This document shows positions 34,030 through 42,747 of a DNA stretch of 64,000 bases, piece after piece. The notes under the pieces are model-generated. The model worked only from the letters and a program-made list of their open reading frames with translations, had not been told where the DNA came from and made no database searches. This DNA is from JAIOSM01 sp964593725 (GTDB lineage: Bacteria; Desulfobacterota; Desulfobacteria; Desulfobacterales; Desulfobacteraceae). Made by a program: the position numbers and the translations under genes. The stretch is taken from the NCBI GenBank assembly GCA_964593725.1, contig CAZQJS010000009.1:18439-82438 (forward strand), given 5' to 3'. Positions within the stretch are counted from its first letter, which is position 1. Each line of letters opens with the position of its first letter.

Positions 34030-34602
34030 TTAATTAGTATTCTCTTTTTTTTCCTCTTTTGCTTTTTTTTCTGACTTTTTGGATACAATAACCATGGATG
34101 GTCTTACCAGTCTGTCATGAAGCAAATAGCCCTTCTGGAGTTCTTTAATAACTGTGTTGTCCGGATAAGAATCAGTTTCCTCCTGTGTAACAGCCTGGTG
34201 AAAATTAGGATCAAACAGCTCACCTTCAGCTTTTAAAGGCTTTACTGAGAAGGCTTCAAAAATTTTCATCATCTCTTTGTGGGTCATCTTGACACCTTCA
34301 AGGAGACTTTTATTTTCTGCATTTTCAACGGATGTATCAATGGCCCGTTCCAGGTTATCAACCACTGAGAACAACTGCTTGAGCAATGTTTCATTGGCAA
34401 ATTTTTTGAAATCCCGGGTCTCTTTACCTGATCGTTTTTTATAATTTTCAAACTCAGCAGAAAGTCTCAGGGTGCGGTCTTTTTCCGCCTCAAGTAAAGC
34501 CTTTAGTTCATGTATACCAGGCTCTTTTCTCTCTTTTTTTTCCGGGGCTTCTTTTTCTTTTCCCCGGGTTTTGTCTGAATCTTTCTTATTTTTTTTAACC
34601 AC
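34030..34602 (-). CDS. grpE: Nucleotide exchange factor GrpE
   Basis: The 190-residue protein has a charged N-terminal coil ('DKTRGKEKEAPEKKERKEPG'), the long dimerisation helix ('LLEAEKDRTLRLSAEFENYKKRS' split) and the beta domain ending ('GYLLHDRLVRPSMVIVS'). GTG 34602 is chosen because TAGGAG is placed five bases before it. It releases ADP from DnaK. A promoter is visible at 34654-34681; there is no hrcA or CIRCE element that I can see. Confidence 0.95.
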   Translation of the reverse strand: MVKKNKKDSDKTRGKEKEAPEKKERKEPGIHELKALLEAEKDRTLRLSAEFENYKKRSGKETRDFKKFANETLLKQLFSVVDNLERAIDTSVENAENKSLLEGVKMTHKEMMKIFEAFSVKPLKAEGELFDPNFHQAVTQEETDSYPDNTVIKELQKGYLLHDRLVRPSMVIVSKKSEKKAKEEKKENTN

Positions 34603-34653
34603 AATATCTCCTAATTTAATATCCGAACACAATAAATTTCCATTATGTGGTGA

Positions 34654-34681
34654 AAAATAAGACTAATTACAGGCATGTCAA
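34654..34681 (-). promoter_or_regulatory. Probable sigma70 promoter of grpE-dnaK
   Basis: On the minus strand TTGACA (34681-34676) is followed after 16 bases by TATTTT (34659-34654). It is 50 bases upstream of the grpE start, downstream of the SRP RNA terminator. Confidence 0.55.
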
Positions 34682-34724
34682 GATATAAACCATGGATTTG
34701 AAAAGAAAAAACAGAAGTTTTGAT

Positions 34725-34770
34725 AAAAAACCGGCCAGGGGCCAGGAACAACATTATTGTCTGGCCGGAA
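34725..34770 (-). terminator. ffs: Terminator of the SRP RNA gene
   Basis: On the minus strand CCGGCCAG ... CTGGCCGG forms an 8-base GC-rich stem followed by TTTTTT. The first half overlaps the 3' end of the SRP RNA closing helix. Confidence 0.85.
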
Positions 34771-34893
34771 TCAATCCACGACATAGAAAAGATCACTTAT
34801 CGCTGCTTCCTTCCGGACCTGACGAGGTTCATGACATTCTATTACGCGGCGACCAACCAGAATAATTAAGTCATCCCGACCTAACCCGGCCGG
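34763..34893 (-). ncRNA. ffs: Signal recognition particle (4.5S-type) RNA
   Basis: The minus strand carries the conserved SRP domain IV core: 'GTCAGGTCCGGAAGGAAGCAGC' in two parts (GTCAGGTCCG and GAAGGAAGCAGC), around 34804-34830, containing the GGAA tetraloop and asymmetric internal loop that bind Ffh. The ends, GGCCGG near 34893 and CCGGCC near 34763, pair to close a long hairpin of about 130 nt, typical of the small bacterial SRP RNA. A strong terminator follows. End positions are good to a few bases. Confidence 0.92.
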
Positions 34894-35020
34894 AAAAATT
34901 CTTATACTCGATTTTTCAAAATTTTACAAGAAAATTTTATTTTGGTATTGTTATTGAAATAATCGTAAGTTTATATTAGAATAATATTATTCAACAATAC
35001 CACAATTTAAGAATATACAC

Positions 35021-35049
35021 TTGATAAGCTCTTTTTTTAATGATATTTT
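35021..35049 (+). promoter_or_regulatory. Probable promoter of the STAS gene
   Basis: TTGATA (35021-35026) and TATTTT (35044-35049) are spaced by 17 bases, in a very AT-rich region 40 bases before the start at 35089. A second -10-like TAAGATAAT lies just after. No other features are visible between 34894 and 35020. Confidence 0.4.
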
Positions 35050-35088
35050 TATAAGATAATGTATGAATTACTATTAAAGGAGAAAAGA

Positions 35089-35394
35089 ATGAGTGAAATT
35101 ATTAAGGATGGAGATAAAATTACAATTAAGCCTGGCATAGATGTTGTGGCTTCCATGGCTGAAGATTTTAAAAATGAACTTCTTTCAGCCATTAAAGAAT
35201 CCAATGGTGATTTTTATATTGACCTGGATGGAGCTGAAATGGTTGATTCCGTAGGTATAGGAGTTATCATTGCTGCACATAACACTTTGAATAAGGCTGA
35301 TCGAAACCTTAAAGTAGTAAATGTTATTAAAGACGTTTACGGTCTTTTCACTACAATGAGGCTGAATCGAAGATTTACTGTTGAAGAAGCCTGA
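35089..35394 (+). CDS. STAS-domain anti-sigma-factor antagonist-like protein
   Basis: The start after AAAGGAG gives 101 residues. The whole protein is a STAS domain: 'FYIDLDGAEMVDSVGIGVIIAAHNTLNKAD' (split) contains the D-S-x-G-x-G element with the Ser that is phosphorylated in SpoIIAA-type proteins. It would bind an HPK/RsbW-like kinase, or act in a similar partner-switching module. No kinase or phosphatase partner gene is adjacent; a lipoprotein gene follows 18 bases later. Confidence 0.88.
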   Translation: MSEIIKDGDKITIKPGIDVVASMAEDFKNELLSAIKESNGDFYIDLDGAEMVDSVGIGVIIAAHNTLNKADRNLKVVNVIKDVYGLFTTMRLNRRFTVEEA

Positions 35395-35412
35395 ATATAT
35401 CCGGGGAGCAAG

Positions 35413-35787
35413 ATGCATATAAAACCAATATATTTATATGCGCTTTTATGCTGCATAATTATATCATTGCCTGCCTGTGGTAATGATAAAGACAATAAAG
35501 ATTTTGACGGGGTTGGCAAGCTGATCTCCTCGCGAAATTCTGCCCGGTATAAGAATGCTGAAAAATTAAAGAAAAAAACCAGGACCAAGGCAGAGAATAT
35601 TCAAAAAAATGAAGCAACAGAGAATTTAAACAAAAAAAAGCCTGAAAAAAAGAGATTTTCTTCAGAAATCTTTTATGAGGAAAAAATAAAAATCATCAGC
35701 AGGTCATCAAATAATGTATTGGGTATTGGTACGGCATATCTCAATAAAGATGGAAAGATTGTACAGATAAAAATAAAAAGAGATTAG
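35413..35787 (+). CDS. Small lipoprotein of unknown function
   Basis: The 124-residue product has a short signal peptide and lipobox ('IISLPACGND', Cys22), then a very Lys/Glu/Asn-rich linker and a C-terminal stretch 'IKIISRSSNNVLGIGTAYLNKDGKIVQIKI' (split) that may form a small beta unit. GGGGAG precedes the ATG. It ends four bases into the convergent coiled-coil gene. No family recognised. Confidence 0.65.
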   Translation: MHIKPIYLYALLCCIIISLPACGNDKDNKDFDGVGKLISSRNSARYKNAEKLKKKTRTKAENIQKNEATENLNKKKPEKKRFSSEIFYEEKIKIISRSSNNVLGIGTAYLNKDGKIVQIKIKRD

Positions 35788-36200
35788 ATTGAACCATCAT
35801 CTGAGCCTGACCCCCCTGGCAGATCTTCAAGCTTGCTTATAATTGCCTTTTGATTTTCAATTTTTTCTTCAAGTTTTAAATTTAATGCTTCATACTCTTT
35901 CAGCCGGGTTTCATAGACTTTGTTTTTTTCCCGTGCTTCATACAAAGCATTTGTATCATCTTCCCTCTGCCCTTCCAGAATCAGGTTTCTTTTTTTCATC
36001 TGTTCTATTTTTGCTTTGTATCTATCAATAAGCTTTGTATATTTATCAGTCAGTTTTTTTTCAACAGACTTTGTTATGATATGGGTCATGCTGATATTCA
36101 ACACTTCTGCCACCAGGGCAACAATGGTTACAAAAATGAGACCGCTTGCCTGCATGAAATATAGAATACTGACAATAATTATGGACGTTAGGAAAACCAT
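35784..36200 (-). CDS. Membrane-anchored coiled-coil protein
   Basis: The 138-residue protein has two hydrophobic stretches at the N-terminus ('FLTSIIIVSILYFMQASGLIFVTIVALVAEVL', split). A long heptad-rich coiled coil follows (residues 45-128, 'KYTKLIDRYKAKIEQMKK', 'LKEYEALNLKLEEKIENQKAIISKLED') and a Gly/Ser/Asp tail. It starts directly after the stop of the FlgC-like gene, so they are coupled. It could be a membrane-tethered scaffold; function unknown. Confidence 0.65.
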   Translation of the reverse strand: MVFLTSIIIVSILYFMQASGLIFVTIVALVAEVLNISMTHIITKSVEKKLTDKYTKLIDRYKAKIEQMKKRNLILEGQREDDTNALYEAREKNKVYETRLKEYEALNLKLEEKIENQKAIISKLEDLPGGSGSDDGSI

Positions 36201-36539
36201 TTATTCTGCAATATCGATTAAGGTGCCGGTCATTTCATCAATTGCCCCTGCCATTTTAACGTTTGCGGCAAAACCCAAGCTGGTTATTATCATGGAGGAA
36301 AATTCCTCGGCAAGGTCAACATTGGACAGTTCTTCTCCGGAAAGAGAGAGATAGCCAGGAGTGTCTATGCGGGTAAAATCTATTTTAACACCCTGCTTAT
36401 TGTCATCTTCCATAAAAAGAACCCGGCCTTTTTTATATTCAACAGACTGGCTGTTTGCGACATTATTGGATATGGAAGCCATTTTTGTCCCAAAAGCTTT
36501 TATGGCCGAGGTACAGCTTGCTAATCCCTGAACAGACAT
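36201..36539 (-). CDS. Orphan flagellar rod/hook-like protein (FlgC-type)
   Basis: The 112-residue protein has the rod-protein N-terminus ('ALKAFGTKMASISNNVANSQSVEYKKGRV' in slightly different form) and the matching C-terminal helix ('SNVDLAEEFSSMIITSLGFAANVK'), the two halves that form the coiled core of axial flagellar proteins such as FlgC. The central domain is very short. No other flagellar structural genes are near. It may be a real minor rod protein or a relative with another use. GGAGG is present upstream (ACGGAGGTTACG). Confidence 0.75.
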   Translation of the reverse strand: MSVQGLASCTSAIKAFGTKMASISNNVANSQSVEYKKGRVLFMEDDNKQGVKIDFTRIDTPGYLSLSGEELSNVDLAEEFSSMIITSLGFAANVKMAGAIDEMTGTLIDIAE

Positions 36540-36675
36540 CGTAACCTCCGTGGCATGAATTTTGATTGTATTTTTATATAATACCTTTATATAGTATCGG
36601 TGTCAACAAGGTATATCTTTATCAGCTGTTTTCCCAATAACTTAAGATAATAAGTTGAGGCTTTATGGAAAGGGT

Positions 36676-36709
36676 GCATCAAATATGCTCTCTTGAGCAT
36701 ATTTGATGC
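36676..36709. other. Perfect 15-base palindromic hairpin between convergent-side intergenic sequence
   Basis: GCATCAAATATGCTC (36676-36690), a TCTT loop, and its exact complement (36695-36709) form a long stem without a T-run next to it on the minus strand. It is 28 bases past the aldehyde oxidoreductase stop. It may stabilise or end that transcript, or be a binding site. Confidence 0.6.
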
Positions 36710-36736
36710 TGTTCCTGTCTTTTTTTGAAAATATAA

Positions 36737-38461
36737 TTAAAAGTTTAAAGTCTCCTGGAGTTCATCAATGGTAAAACCCCAGTTTTCATTATGGGGGGGT
36801 AATTTTTCATCAAACATTTCAGGCAGCTGATCATGGAGTTTAGTAAATCCCGCACGTTTATTAAACTCTTTTTCATTTTTTAAGATTGATTTTCCAAGTG
36901 CCACTACATCGTCGGGTGTCAGAGAGAGACCATATTGTGCATTCAGCATATTAACAATGGTCTGGACACCGTCTTCATTATCAAGCACTGCAAAGGCTAC
37001 AAACACACAAAGGCCTGCTGCATCAATGGCAGCTGTTGCAATTTGAAGACCCTGGGAGAGTTCAACATTTCCAGGTTTTTTCAATCCATCAACATTACCG
37101 CCAACACCTAGAATGTTTGCTGTAACACCATACCCGGCAGTATGGTCTGCACCCATGGGGGTCGTTGCATAGGTAACTCCCACTCCCTTTACAACCCTTG
37201 GATCATAGGCAGGGAGTGCCTGGTTTTTCACAACAGGAATCCGGTCCACACCCAGGGTGTCACCAACAAATTTTGCACCGTTTCCAATGATTTTACCTTC
37301 AAACTCTTTTTTGCCAACCTTTTTTACAAGATCAATGGCACCCTTTCCATCTCCCCAGGCAAGCATGCCGCCATCCATGGCAATACCGAGAGCAACACCT
37401 GTTTCTATGGTGTCAAGTCCAAAATCATCGCAGAGTCTGTCAAGCATTGCAATATCGTCAATATCTTTTATTAATGTGTGCGCACCCATGGCCCAGACAG
37501 TTTCATATTCAAAACCTGTGGTAAGTACTTTTCCATCTTTATCATTATAAACATTTGAACATTTCATGGTGCAGCCGGGATGACAGCCCTCTGTTGTTAT
37601 GCCGCCACGTTCGCCAATGAGTTCGGCTATTTTTTCGCCGCTTATATCATTGGCATGTTCAAATCTGCCGTCCCTGAAGTTTTTTGTGGGGAATCCGCCT
37701 GCTTCATTAACAACATTAACAAGTACAGCTGTGCCCAGTGCGGGAAGTCCCTCTCCTGATACAGGGTGTTCCCTGAGCATTTGAACCCACCTTTTATTTG
37801 CAGCTTTAAATGCTTCCTTGTCTTTCATTTCAAGCCTTGGTACATCCTTGTCATCTATTACAATTGCTTTTATCCTTTTTGAACCCATAACAGCACCAAG
37901 GCCGCCTCTGCCCAGGGCACGTCCAGGTCTTCCGTTCATATCAGCCTGCTGGATGCTAGCCGCCTTAAGGCATTGTTCCCCTGCCTGTCCTATGCACAGG
38001 ACACCTGCGTTTTTACCATATTTACTCCACAGCGATTCCATTACCTCATAGGTGCCCTTGCCTTCATACTCATCGGCTGGAAGGATTTCAACAGTATCTT
38101 TTTTTATTACAATTAAGCTTAAGCTGTTTTTTTCAGGTTTATCCTCAAGAACAACGGCATTTATTCCAAGCCGTGCAAGTTTCTGGGCAGCAAGCCCGCC
38201 GGAGTTTGACTCTTTTATGCCTCCTGTCAAGGGTGATTTTGCCCCGGCTGACAGCCTGCCGGAACTTGCAGCAGGAGAGCCTGCAAGCAAACCCGGTGCA
38301 AAAATAAGTTTATTAAATTTTGACAGGGGGTGGCATGTTGCCGGAACTTCATCCAGCACCAGTTTAGATGTTAGTGCCCTGCCTCCAAGCCCTGCAAAAT
38401 CCTGTGATGGTTCTTCAAATTTGTAACTTTTTTCCTGTGTATTAATTCTTAAAATCCCCAT
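36737..38461 (-). CDS. aor: Tungsten-dependent aldehyde:ferredoxin oxidoreductase
   Basis: ATG 38461 follows GGAGG and gives 574 residues. The protein matches AOR throughout: the N-terminal 'FAGLGGRALTSKLVLDEV', 'SPLTGGIKESNSGG', 'RPGRALGRGGLGAVMGSKR' (pterin-binding), the cluster motif 'GCHPGCTMKCSN' and the later 'AAGLCVF' with the fourth Cys. It oxidises aldehydes to acids (or the reverse) with a bis-tungstopterin cofactor and ferredoxin. It stands alone, with no MoaD-like or cofactor-synthesis gene beside it. Substrate range unknown. Confidence 0.93.
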   Translation of the reverse strand: MGILRINTQEKSYKFEEPSQDFAGLGGRALTSKLVLDEVPATCHPLSKFNKLIFAPGLLAGSPAASSGRLSAGAKSPLTGGIKESNSGGLAAQKLARLGINAVVLEDKPEKNSLSLIVIKKDTVEILPADEYEGKGTYEVMESLWSKYGKNAGVLCIGQAGEQCLKAASIQQADMNGRPGRALGRGGLGAVMGSKRIKAIVIDDKDVPRLEMKDKEAFKAANKRWVQMLREHPVSGEGLPALGTAVLVNVVNEAGGFPTKNFRDGRFEHANDISGEKIAELIGERGGITTEGCHPGCTMKCSNVYNDKDGKVLTTGFEYETVWAMGAHTLIKDIDDIAMLDRLCDDFGLDTIETGVALGIAMDGGMLAWGDGKGAIDLVKKVGKKEFEGKIIGNGAKFVGDTLGVDRIPVVKNQALPAYDPRVVKGVGVTYATTPMGADHTAGYGVTANILGVGGNVDGLKKPGNVELSQGLQIATAAIDAAGLCVFVAFAVLDNEDGVQTIVNMLNAQYGLSLTPDDVVALGKSILKNEKEFNKRAGFTKLHDQLPEMFDEKLPPHNENWGFTIDELQETLNF

Positions 38462-38666
38462 TCTTTCCTCCACTTTTAAAAATTAAAGTTAGAAATACTT
38501 TTTTAATATACCTTTTAAACGTAAAGTTATGGTGGTTTTCGATAAAGCATAGCACTTCTTCCCCCGGGCTGTTTAAAACCATATCAATCCATGCAGGATT
38601 GTGCAAGCTTTTTGAAAGTTCAACGTCTGTTTTTTTTATGGCACATATCCAGGGAGCAGGTTTTTC
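38442..38666 (-). other. Possible small gene or remnant upstream of aor
   Basis: An uninterrupted frame of 74 codons overlaps the aor start and reads like natural protein ('VELSKSLHNPAWIDMVLN', 'GEEVLCFIENHHNFTFKRY'), but it has no ATG near its beginning (first ATG is mid-frame) and no ribosome-binding site. It could be the end of a decayed gene. I see no other signal in the 38474-38690 gap. Confidence 0.25.
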
Positions 38667-38690
38667 TTACAATAAGCTGTTTTTCAATTT

Positions 38691-40658
38691 TCAACCTTTA
38701 AAGATTTTAAGTGAATGACCTGATTTTGTATTGGTTGTTCTGACCTCTTTGACTATTACTTTGTTAAAGGACTTTTCAATGGTTTTTTCGGAAAAGATTC
38801 CTTTTAAAACAGTTTTTTCAAACACATTATCTTTTATATTGATTTCCGGCTGTCCGGGTTGTTTTGATGCCAGATGTAAGATAATTGACCGGTCGTTTTC
38901 CAATGATGAAATTTTATTTTCAACATCTTTTCTGGTAATTTTAATGGTGCTGTCAATTTTTTTAAGCTTACTTTCAATTCTTTTTTTGTTACTATTTAAT
39001 TCTTTTAATGAATTTATACTTATTTTAATTTTATTTTTCAGCTTGTTTAACAGAACCCGGGTTTTTTTATTGATTTCGCGGCCTTTGAGCTGGCTTTCAA
39101 GTTTTATTTTCTTTTTTTCTGCTGTGTCATGGAATTGTTTGAGTCTGGCCATTTGTTTATAAAGCTGATCTGTTCTTTTAACAAGTTCTGCTCTTTTTTC
39201 CCTTAAACTGTCAAGTTCTGTTTTTATATTTTTAATTGCATGATCAATATTTTTTGATTCAAGCAGGGCATGGTCATCACGCCCGGCTGCCAGGGTGCAG
39301 GGTTCTGTAACACTGCTGCCGCAGCGTTTAATCTTTATGCCGTTTTTAGCAGAAATATGTGAAGCAATAACCCTGGCACCTGATCCTTTTAATTTTCCGC
39401 TGATTATTATTTTTGAATCTATTATTTCATGCTGGACAATCACATCACCAAAGGCTTCAATTGTTGAATTTCTGATGTACTTTGCTTTGACATCACCCTG
39501 GCATCGGATGGATGCTCTGGTAATACCAAACTCTGCTGTGATATTCCCATTGGCTTTAATCTCTGTACCCCGGATCTCCTTTGCCTCAATACTGCCGGCT
39601 GTAACAGGGAAGGCACTGCCCAATGTCCCGGAAATATTTATATTGGCAAATTCTTCTATTCTGCCGTATCCTGCATCAGCATCTTCCAGAATATTGCACA
39701 CAGGATGAATATAGAATTTTTTGTAAACTGAAAAAAAGGGCATGCCTGTTTTTTTGGCAAATATTTTTTGACTGTCCCTGGAAAGCCTCGTGCCTGATCC
39801 GCACCTTAATAAAGAAGCAGGCATGTTTTTCAGCTTATCCCTTGTTATGGGTCTGGAAAAAACATCTTTACCCTTAATATCTTTTACAGAAATTTTCTGC
39901 CGGGCAAGGCAATCTCCCTTTTTTACATACTCTTTTTCAATATTATCTGGATTAAAAAAAAAGGTGATTGCCCTATTATCATATTTCAGTGGAAAGGAAC
40001 CCCTGGCAATGGAGAAAACAGTGTCTCCTCCATCAATAAAGCATTGAATAATGGAATCAGAAAAGAGTCCGTATTTGATTTGCTTTTGTTCAAGTTCTGT
40101 TTTTATTTTGTTCACAGTAATGCTTTTATCTGCCTGGTTTTGTCTGTTAACCATAATGAGTACATCCATGGAATCATCTGAGACAACAAGGGAGATGGCA
40201 GGCAGAGAGGAAGCACTCTTTTCTTTTTTATCCTGTTTTTCTTTTTCAAGATTTTTTTGCTCTTTTAAAATCTGATCCCGCTGTTTTTTTGTCATAACCC
40301 CGGATTCAACAAGGATATCACCAATAAGTCTGTTGGTTTTCTTTTTTTTAAAGGCAGTTCTCTGGATGGTAAGAGCGTTTTTAATATCCTGCCTGGTTGC
40401 AAACCCTTGTTTAACAGCTATATTTCCAAACGCTCTGCTCTGGTGCCGGATCAGATAAAAATCACGGATAATTTTAAGTAAACCTGCCTGGTGCCTGGTT
40501 GCAAATCCCTGATTTATGAGAATATCAGCAAAAGATGAGCTGCCTGATGCTTTATTGTACAGCTTATTTACAAGTTCAAATTCATTTTTACTTATGGTTC
40601 CATATCTGAATGCCAGCATTGCAGTGTTTGGTAGTGATTTGTCAGATAATGGTCCCAT
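38691..40658 (-). CDS. FapA-like (DUF342) protein
   Basis: The 655-residue protein has an N-terminal region with short helical repeats ('FADILINQGFATRHQAGLLK', 'FGNIAVKQGFATRQDIKNAL', 'IGDILVESGVMTKKQRDQIL': three related units). A FapA/DUF342 beta-helix core follows ('NISGTLGSAFPVTAGSIEAKEI', 'IRCQGDVKAKYIRNSTIEAFGDVIV' split), then a long coiled coil (residues 480-600) and a basic C-terminus. FapA proteins are linked to flagellar or polar organisation and to c-di-GMP, but the molecular function is not settled. The triplicated N-terminal unit resembles the repeat seen in type II/IV secretion GspE-like N-domains. Confidence 0.75.
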   Translation of the reverse strand: MGPLSDKSLPNTAMLAFRYGTISKNEFELVNKLYNKASGSSSFADILINQGFATRHQAGLLKIIRDFYLIRHQSRAFGNIAVKQGFATRQDIKNALTIQRTAFKKKKTNRLIGDILVESGVMTKKQRDQILKEQKNLEKEKQDKKEKSASSLPAISLVVSDDSMDVLIMVNRQNQADKSITVNKIKTELEQKQIKYGLFSDSIIQCFIDGGDTVFSIARGSFPLKYDNRAITFFFNPDNIEKEYVKKGDCLARQKISVKDIKGKDVFSRPITRDKLKNMPASLLRCGSGTRLSRDSQKIFAKKTGMPFFSVYKKFYIHPVCNILEDADAGYGRIEEFANINISGTLGSAFPVTAGSIEAKEIRGTEIKANGNITAEFGITRASIRCQGDVKAKYIRNSTIEAFGDVIVQHEIIDSKIIISGKLKGSGARVIASHISAKNGIKIKRCGSSVTEPCTLAAGRDDHALLESKNIDHAIKNIKTELDSLREKRAELVKRTDQLYKQMARLKQFHDTAEKKKIKLESQLKGREINKKTRVLLNKLKNKIKISINSLKELNSNKKRIESKLKKIDSTIKITRKDVENKISSLENDRSIILHLASKQPGQPEINIKDNVFEKTVLKGIFSEKTIEKSFNKVIVKEVRTTNTKSGHSLKIFKG

Positions 40659-40672
40659 GGATAAAAATTTAT

Positions 40673-41941
40673 TTATGATGAGGTTTCATTTTTCTTTCCC
40701 GGCAGTAAAAGGTTCATTAAAACACCAAGTATGCCTGCAAGCCCGATGCCCTGTAGTGAAAACTCACCTGCTGAAAAGCTCATACCGCCTATGCCGAATA
40801 TCAGTATCAGTGCAACTATGGATAGATTACGGGGCTCCATAAGATCCTCTTTTGATTTTACCAGGGTATTAAGACCAATTACCATGATGGCACCAAAAAG
40901 AAGAAGCATTATTCCACCCATTACAGGTGATGGAATGGTCTGAAGGATTGCACCCAGTTTACCCACAAAGGCAAGAAGAATTGCTGTGATTGCAGCCCAG
41001 GTCATAATGGCAGGGTTAAAAACCTTTGTTAAGGCCACAGCACCTGTAACTTCAGAATACGTTGTATTTGGGGGGCCGCCAAGCATGGATGCAAAGGAGG
41101 TGGCTATACCATCTCCCAGCATTGTGTTCTGTATTCCCGGGTCTTTCAGGTAATCCTTGCCTGTAACTCCTCCAATAGCGACAATATCACCAAAGTGTTC
41201 AATGGCCGGCGCAATTGCAATGGGAACAATATAAAAAATTGCCTGGGTATTCCATTCAGGCATGACAAAATTGGGCCATGCAAACCAGGATGCCTTTGCA
41301 ATGGCTGAAAAATCAACTATTCCAAAACTGAGAGATAGAATATATCCAACAATTATACCGCATATAATAGGTATAAGTTTTATAAAACCTTTACCGAGAA
41401 TTGATATTAATACTGTGGTTGCAAGGGCTGAAAGGCCGATAATCAATGCTGTCTTTTCAGGATAAAGAACAGCAGATCCGTTCCCTGTTTTACCCATGGC
41501 CATATTTACAGCAACCGGGGCAAGTATGAGTCCGATAACCATTATAACAGGGCCTGTAACAATCGGCGGCAGGATTTTTTTTATAATATTGCTGCCCTGC
41601 CACCTCACAAGAAGACTTAGAATAATATAAACACCGCCTGCTGCTGCAAGACCGCACATGGTCTGGGGAATGCCCCATTTGCCAACACCGTACATTATGG
41701 GCGGAAGAAATGCAAAGGATGATGCAAGGAATATCGGGACCTTACCCCTGGTTATTAGTTGAAAAATAATGGTTCCCACACCTGCTGTGAAAAGGGCAAC
41801 ATTTGGGTCAAGTCCGGTGAGAAGAGGTACAAGTACCAGAGCCCCAAAGGCTACAAAAAGCATCTGGGCGCCTAGAAAACAATCCTTGATTCTAAAGTCA
41901 TAAGTGGTAGATGTCTGATTCATAATTTTTTCCATATTCAT
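40673..41941 (-). CDS. uraA: Uracil/xanthine permease (NCS2 family)
   Basis: The protein of about 422 residues is a polytopic NCS2 transporter with the family motif 'EHFGDIVAIGGVTGKDYL' and 'LGDGIATSFASMLGGPPNTTYSE', and about 12-14 hydrophobic segments. ATG 41941 is taken as the start; 41935 and 41923 are also possible. It lies 16 bases after upp on the same strand, so uracil uptake and salvage are coexpressed. Confidence 0.9.
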   Translation of the reverse strand: MNMEKIMNQTSTTYDFRIKDCFLGAQMLFVAFGALVLVPLLTGLDPNVALFTAGVGTIIFQLITRGKVPIFLASSFAFLPPIMYGVGKWGIPQTMCGLAAAGGVYIILSLLVRWQGSNIIKKILPPIVTGPVIMVIGLILAPVAVNMAMGKTGNGSAVLYPEKTALIIGLSALATTVLISILGKGFIKLIPIICGIIVGYILSLSFGIVDFSAIAKASWFAWPNFVMPEWNTQAIFYIVPIAIAPAIEHFGDIVAIGGVTGKDYLKDPGIQNTMLGDGIATSFASMLGGPPNTTYSEVTGAVALTKVFNPAIMTWAAITAILLAFVGKLGAILQTIPSPVMGGIMLLLFGAIMVIGLNTLVKSKEDLMEPRNLSIVALILIFGIGGMSFSAGEFSLQGIGLAGILGVLMNLLLPGKKNETSS

Positions 41942-41957
41942 AATTTGTTTTAAGTTA

Positions 41958-42584
41958 TTATTTTGTACCGAATATTTTATCTCCTGCATCCCCGAGGCCA
42001 GGAAGTATATAGCCGATATCATTCAGTTTTTCATCAACAGATGCCACATAAATATCCACGTCAGGGTGTTTTCCTTCCAGGGCCTTTATCCCTTCAGGGG
42101 CGGCAACAAGGAACAGTCCTTTTATTTTTTTACATCCTGTTTTTTTCAATGCATCAATGGTGGCAATCAGGGTCCCGCCGGTTGCAAGCATGGGATCAAG
42201 TATCAGGGCAATTCTTTCATCCATTGCATTTGTCATTTTTATATAATATTCAACCGGTTTAAGTGTCTCTTCATTTCTGTAAAAACCCACAACACTGACC
42301 TTGGCAGAAGGTATAAGATCAAGCACACCGTCCATCATGCCAAGCCCCGCCCTTAAGATGGGAACAATGGTAATTTTTTTCCCTTTGATCTTTTCCACTT
42401 CCACCTTTCCTGCCCATCCGTTTATAACTCTTTTTTCAGTATCTAAATCTTTTGTTGCTTCATATGTTAAAAGCCGTGCCACTTCAGAGCTTAAGTCTCT
42501 GAAATCCTTTGTGCTGATATTCTCTTTTCTCATTAGGCCAAGCTTATGCTTTATCAGCGGGTGATTTTCCACGTAGACAGTCAT
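41958..42584 (-). CDS. upp: Uracil phosphoribosyltransferase
   Basis: The 208-residue protein is full length, with the PRPP-binding loop 'ALILDPMLATGGTLIATID' and the uracil-binding C-terminal 'DIGYILPGLGDAGDKIFGTK'. It converts uracil and PRPP to UMP. It forms an operon with the permease gene. A promoter candidate lies at 42653-42681. Confidence 0.97.
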   Translation of the reverse strand: MTVYVENHPLIKHKLGLMRKENISTKDFRDLSSEVARLLTYEATKDLDTEKRVINGWAGKVEVEKIKGKKITIVPILRAGLGMMDGVLDLIPSAKVSVVGFYRNEETLKPVEYYIKMTNAMDERIALILDPMLATGGTLIATIDALKKTGCKKIKGLFLVAAPEGIKALEGKHPDVDIYVASVDEKLNDIGYILPGLGDAGDKIFGTK

Positions 42585-42652
42585 GTTTTTTCCCTTTGTA
42601 TCTTTATAATATAATCAGTCATAATTTATTTAAATTTTGAATAGTCCATAAA

Positions 42653-42681
42653 AATTTAGTAAAATTAGAAATAATAGTCAA
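42653..42681 (-). promoter_or_regulatory. Possible upp-uraA promoter
   Basis: Minus-strand TTGACT (42681-42676) and TAAATT (42658-42653) have a 17-base spacer, 69 bases upstream of upp and between the divergent upp and priA genes. A second AT-rich -10-like site is nearer the gene. Confidence 0.35.
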
Positions 42682-42747
42682 GAAAATAATGGGTAAGAAT
42701 AATAAAGTTTAATTGAAATTATTTCCATTATATGCAAAAGAGAACAG

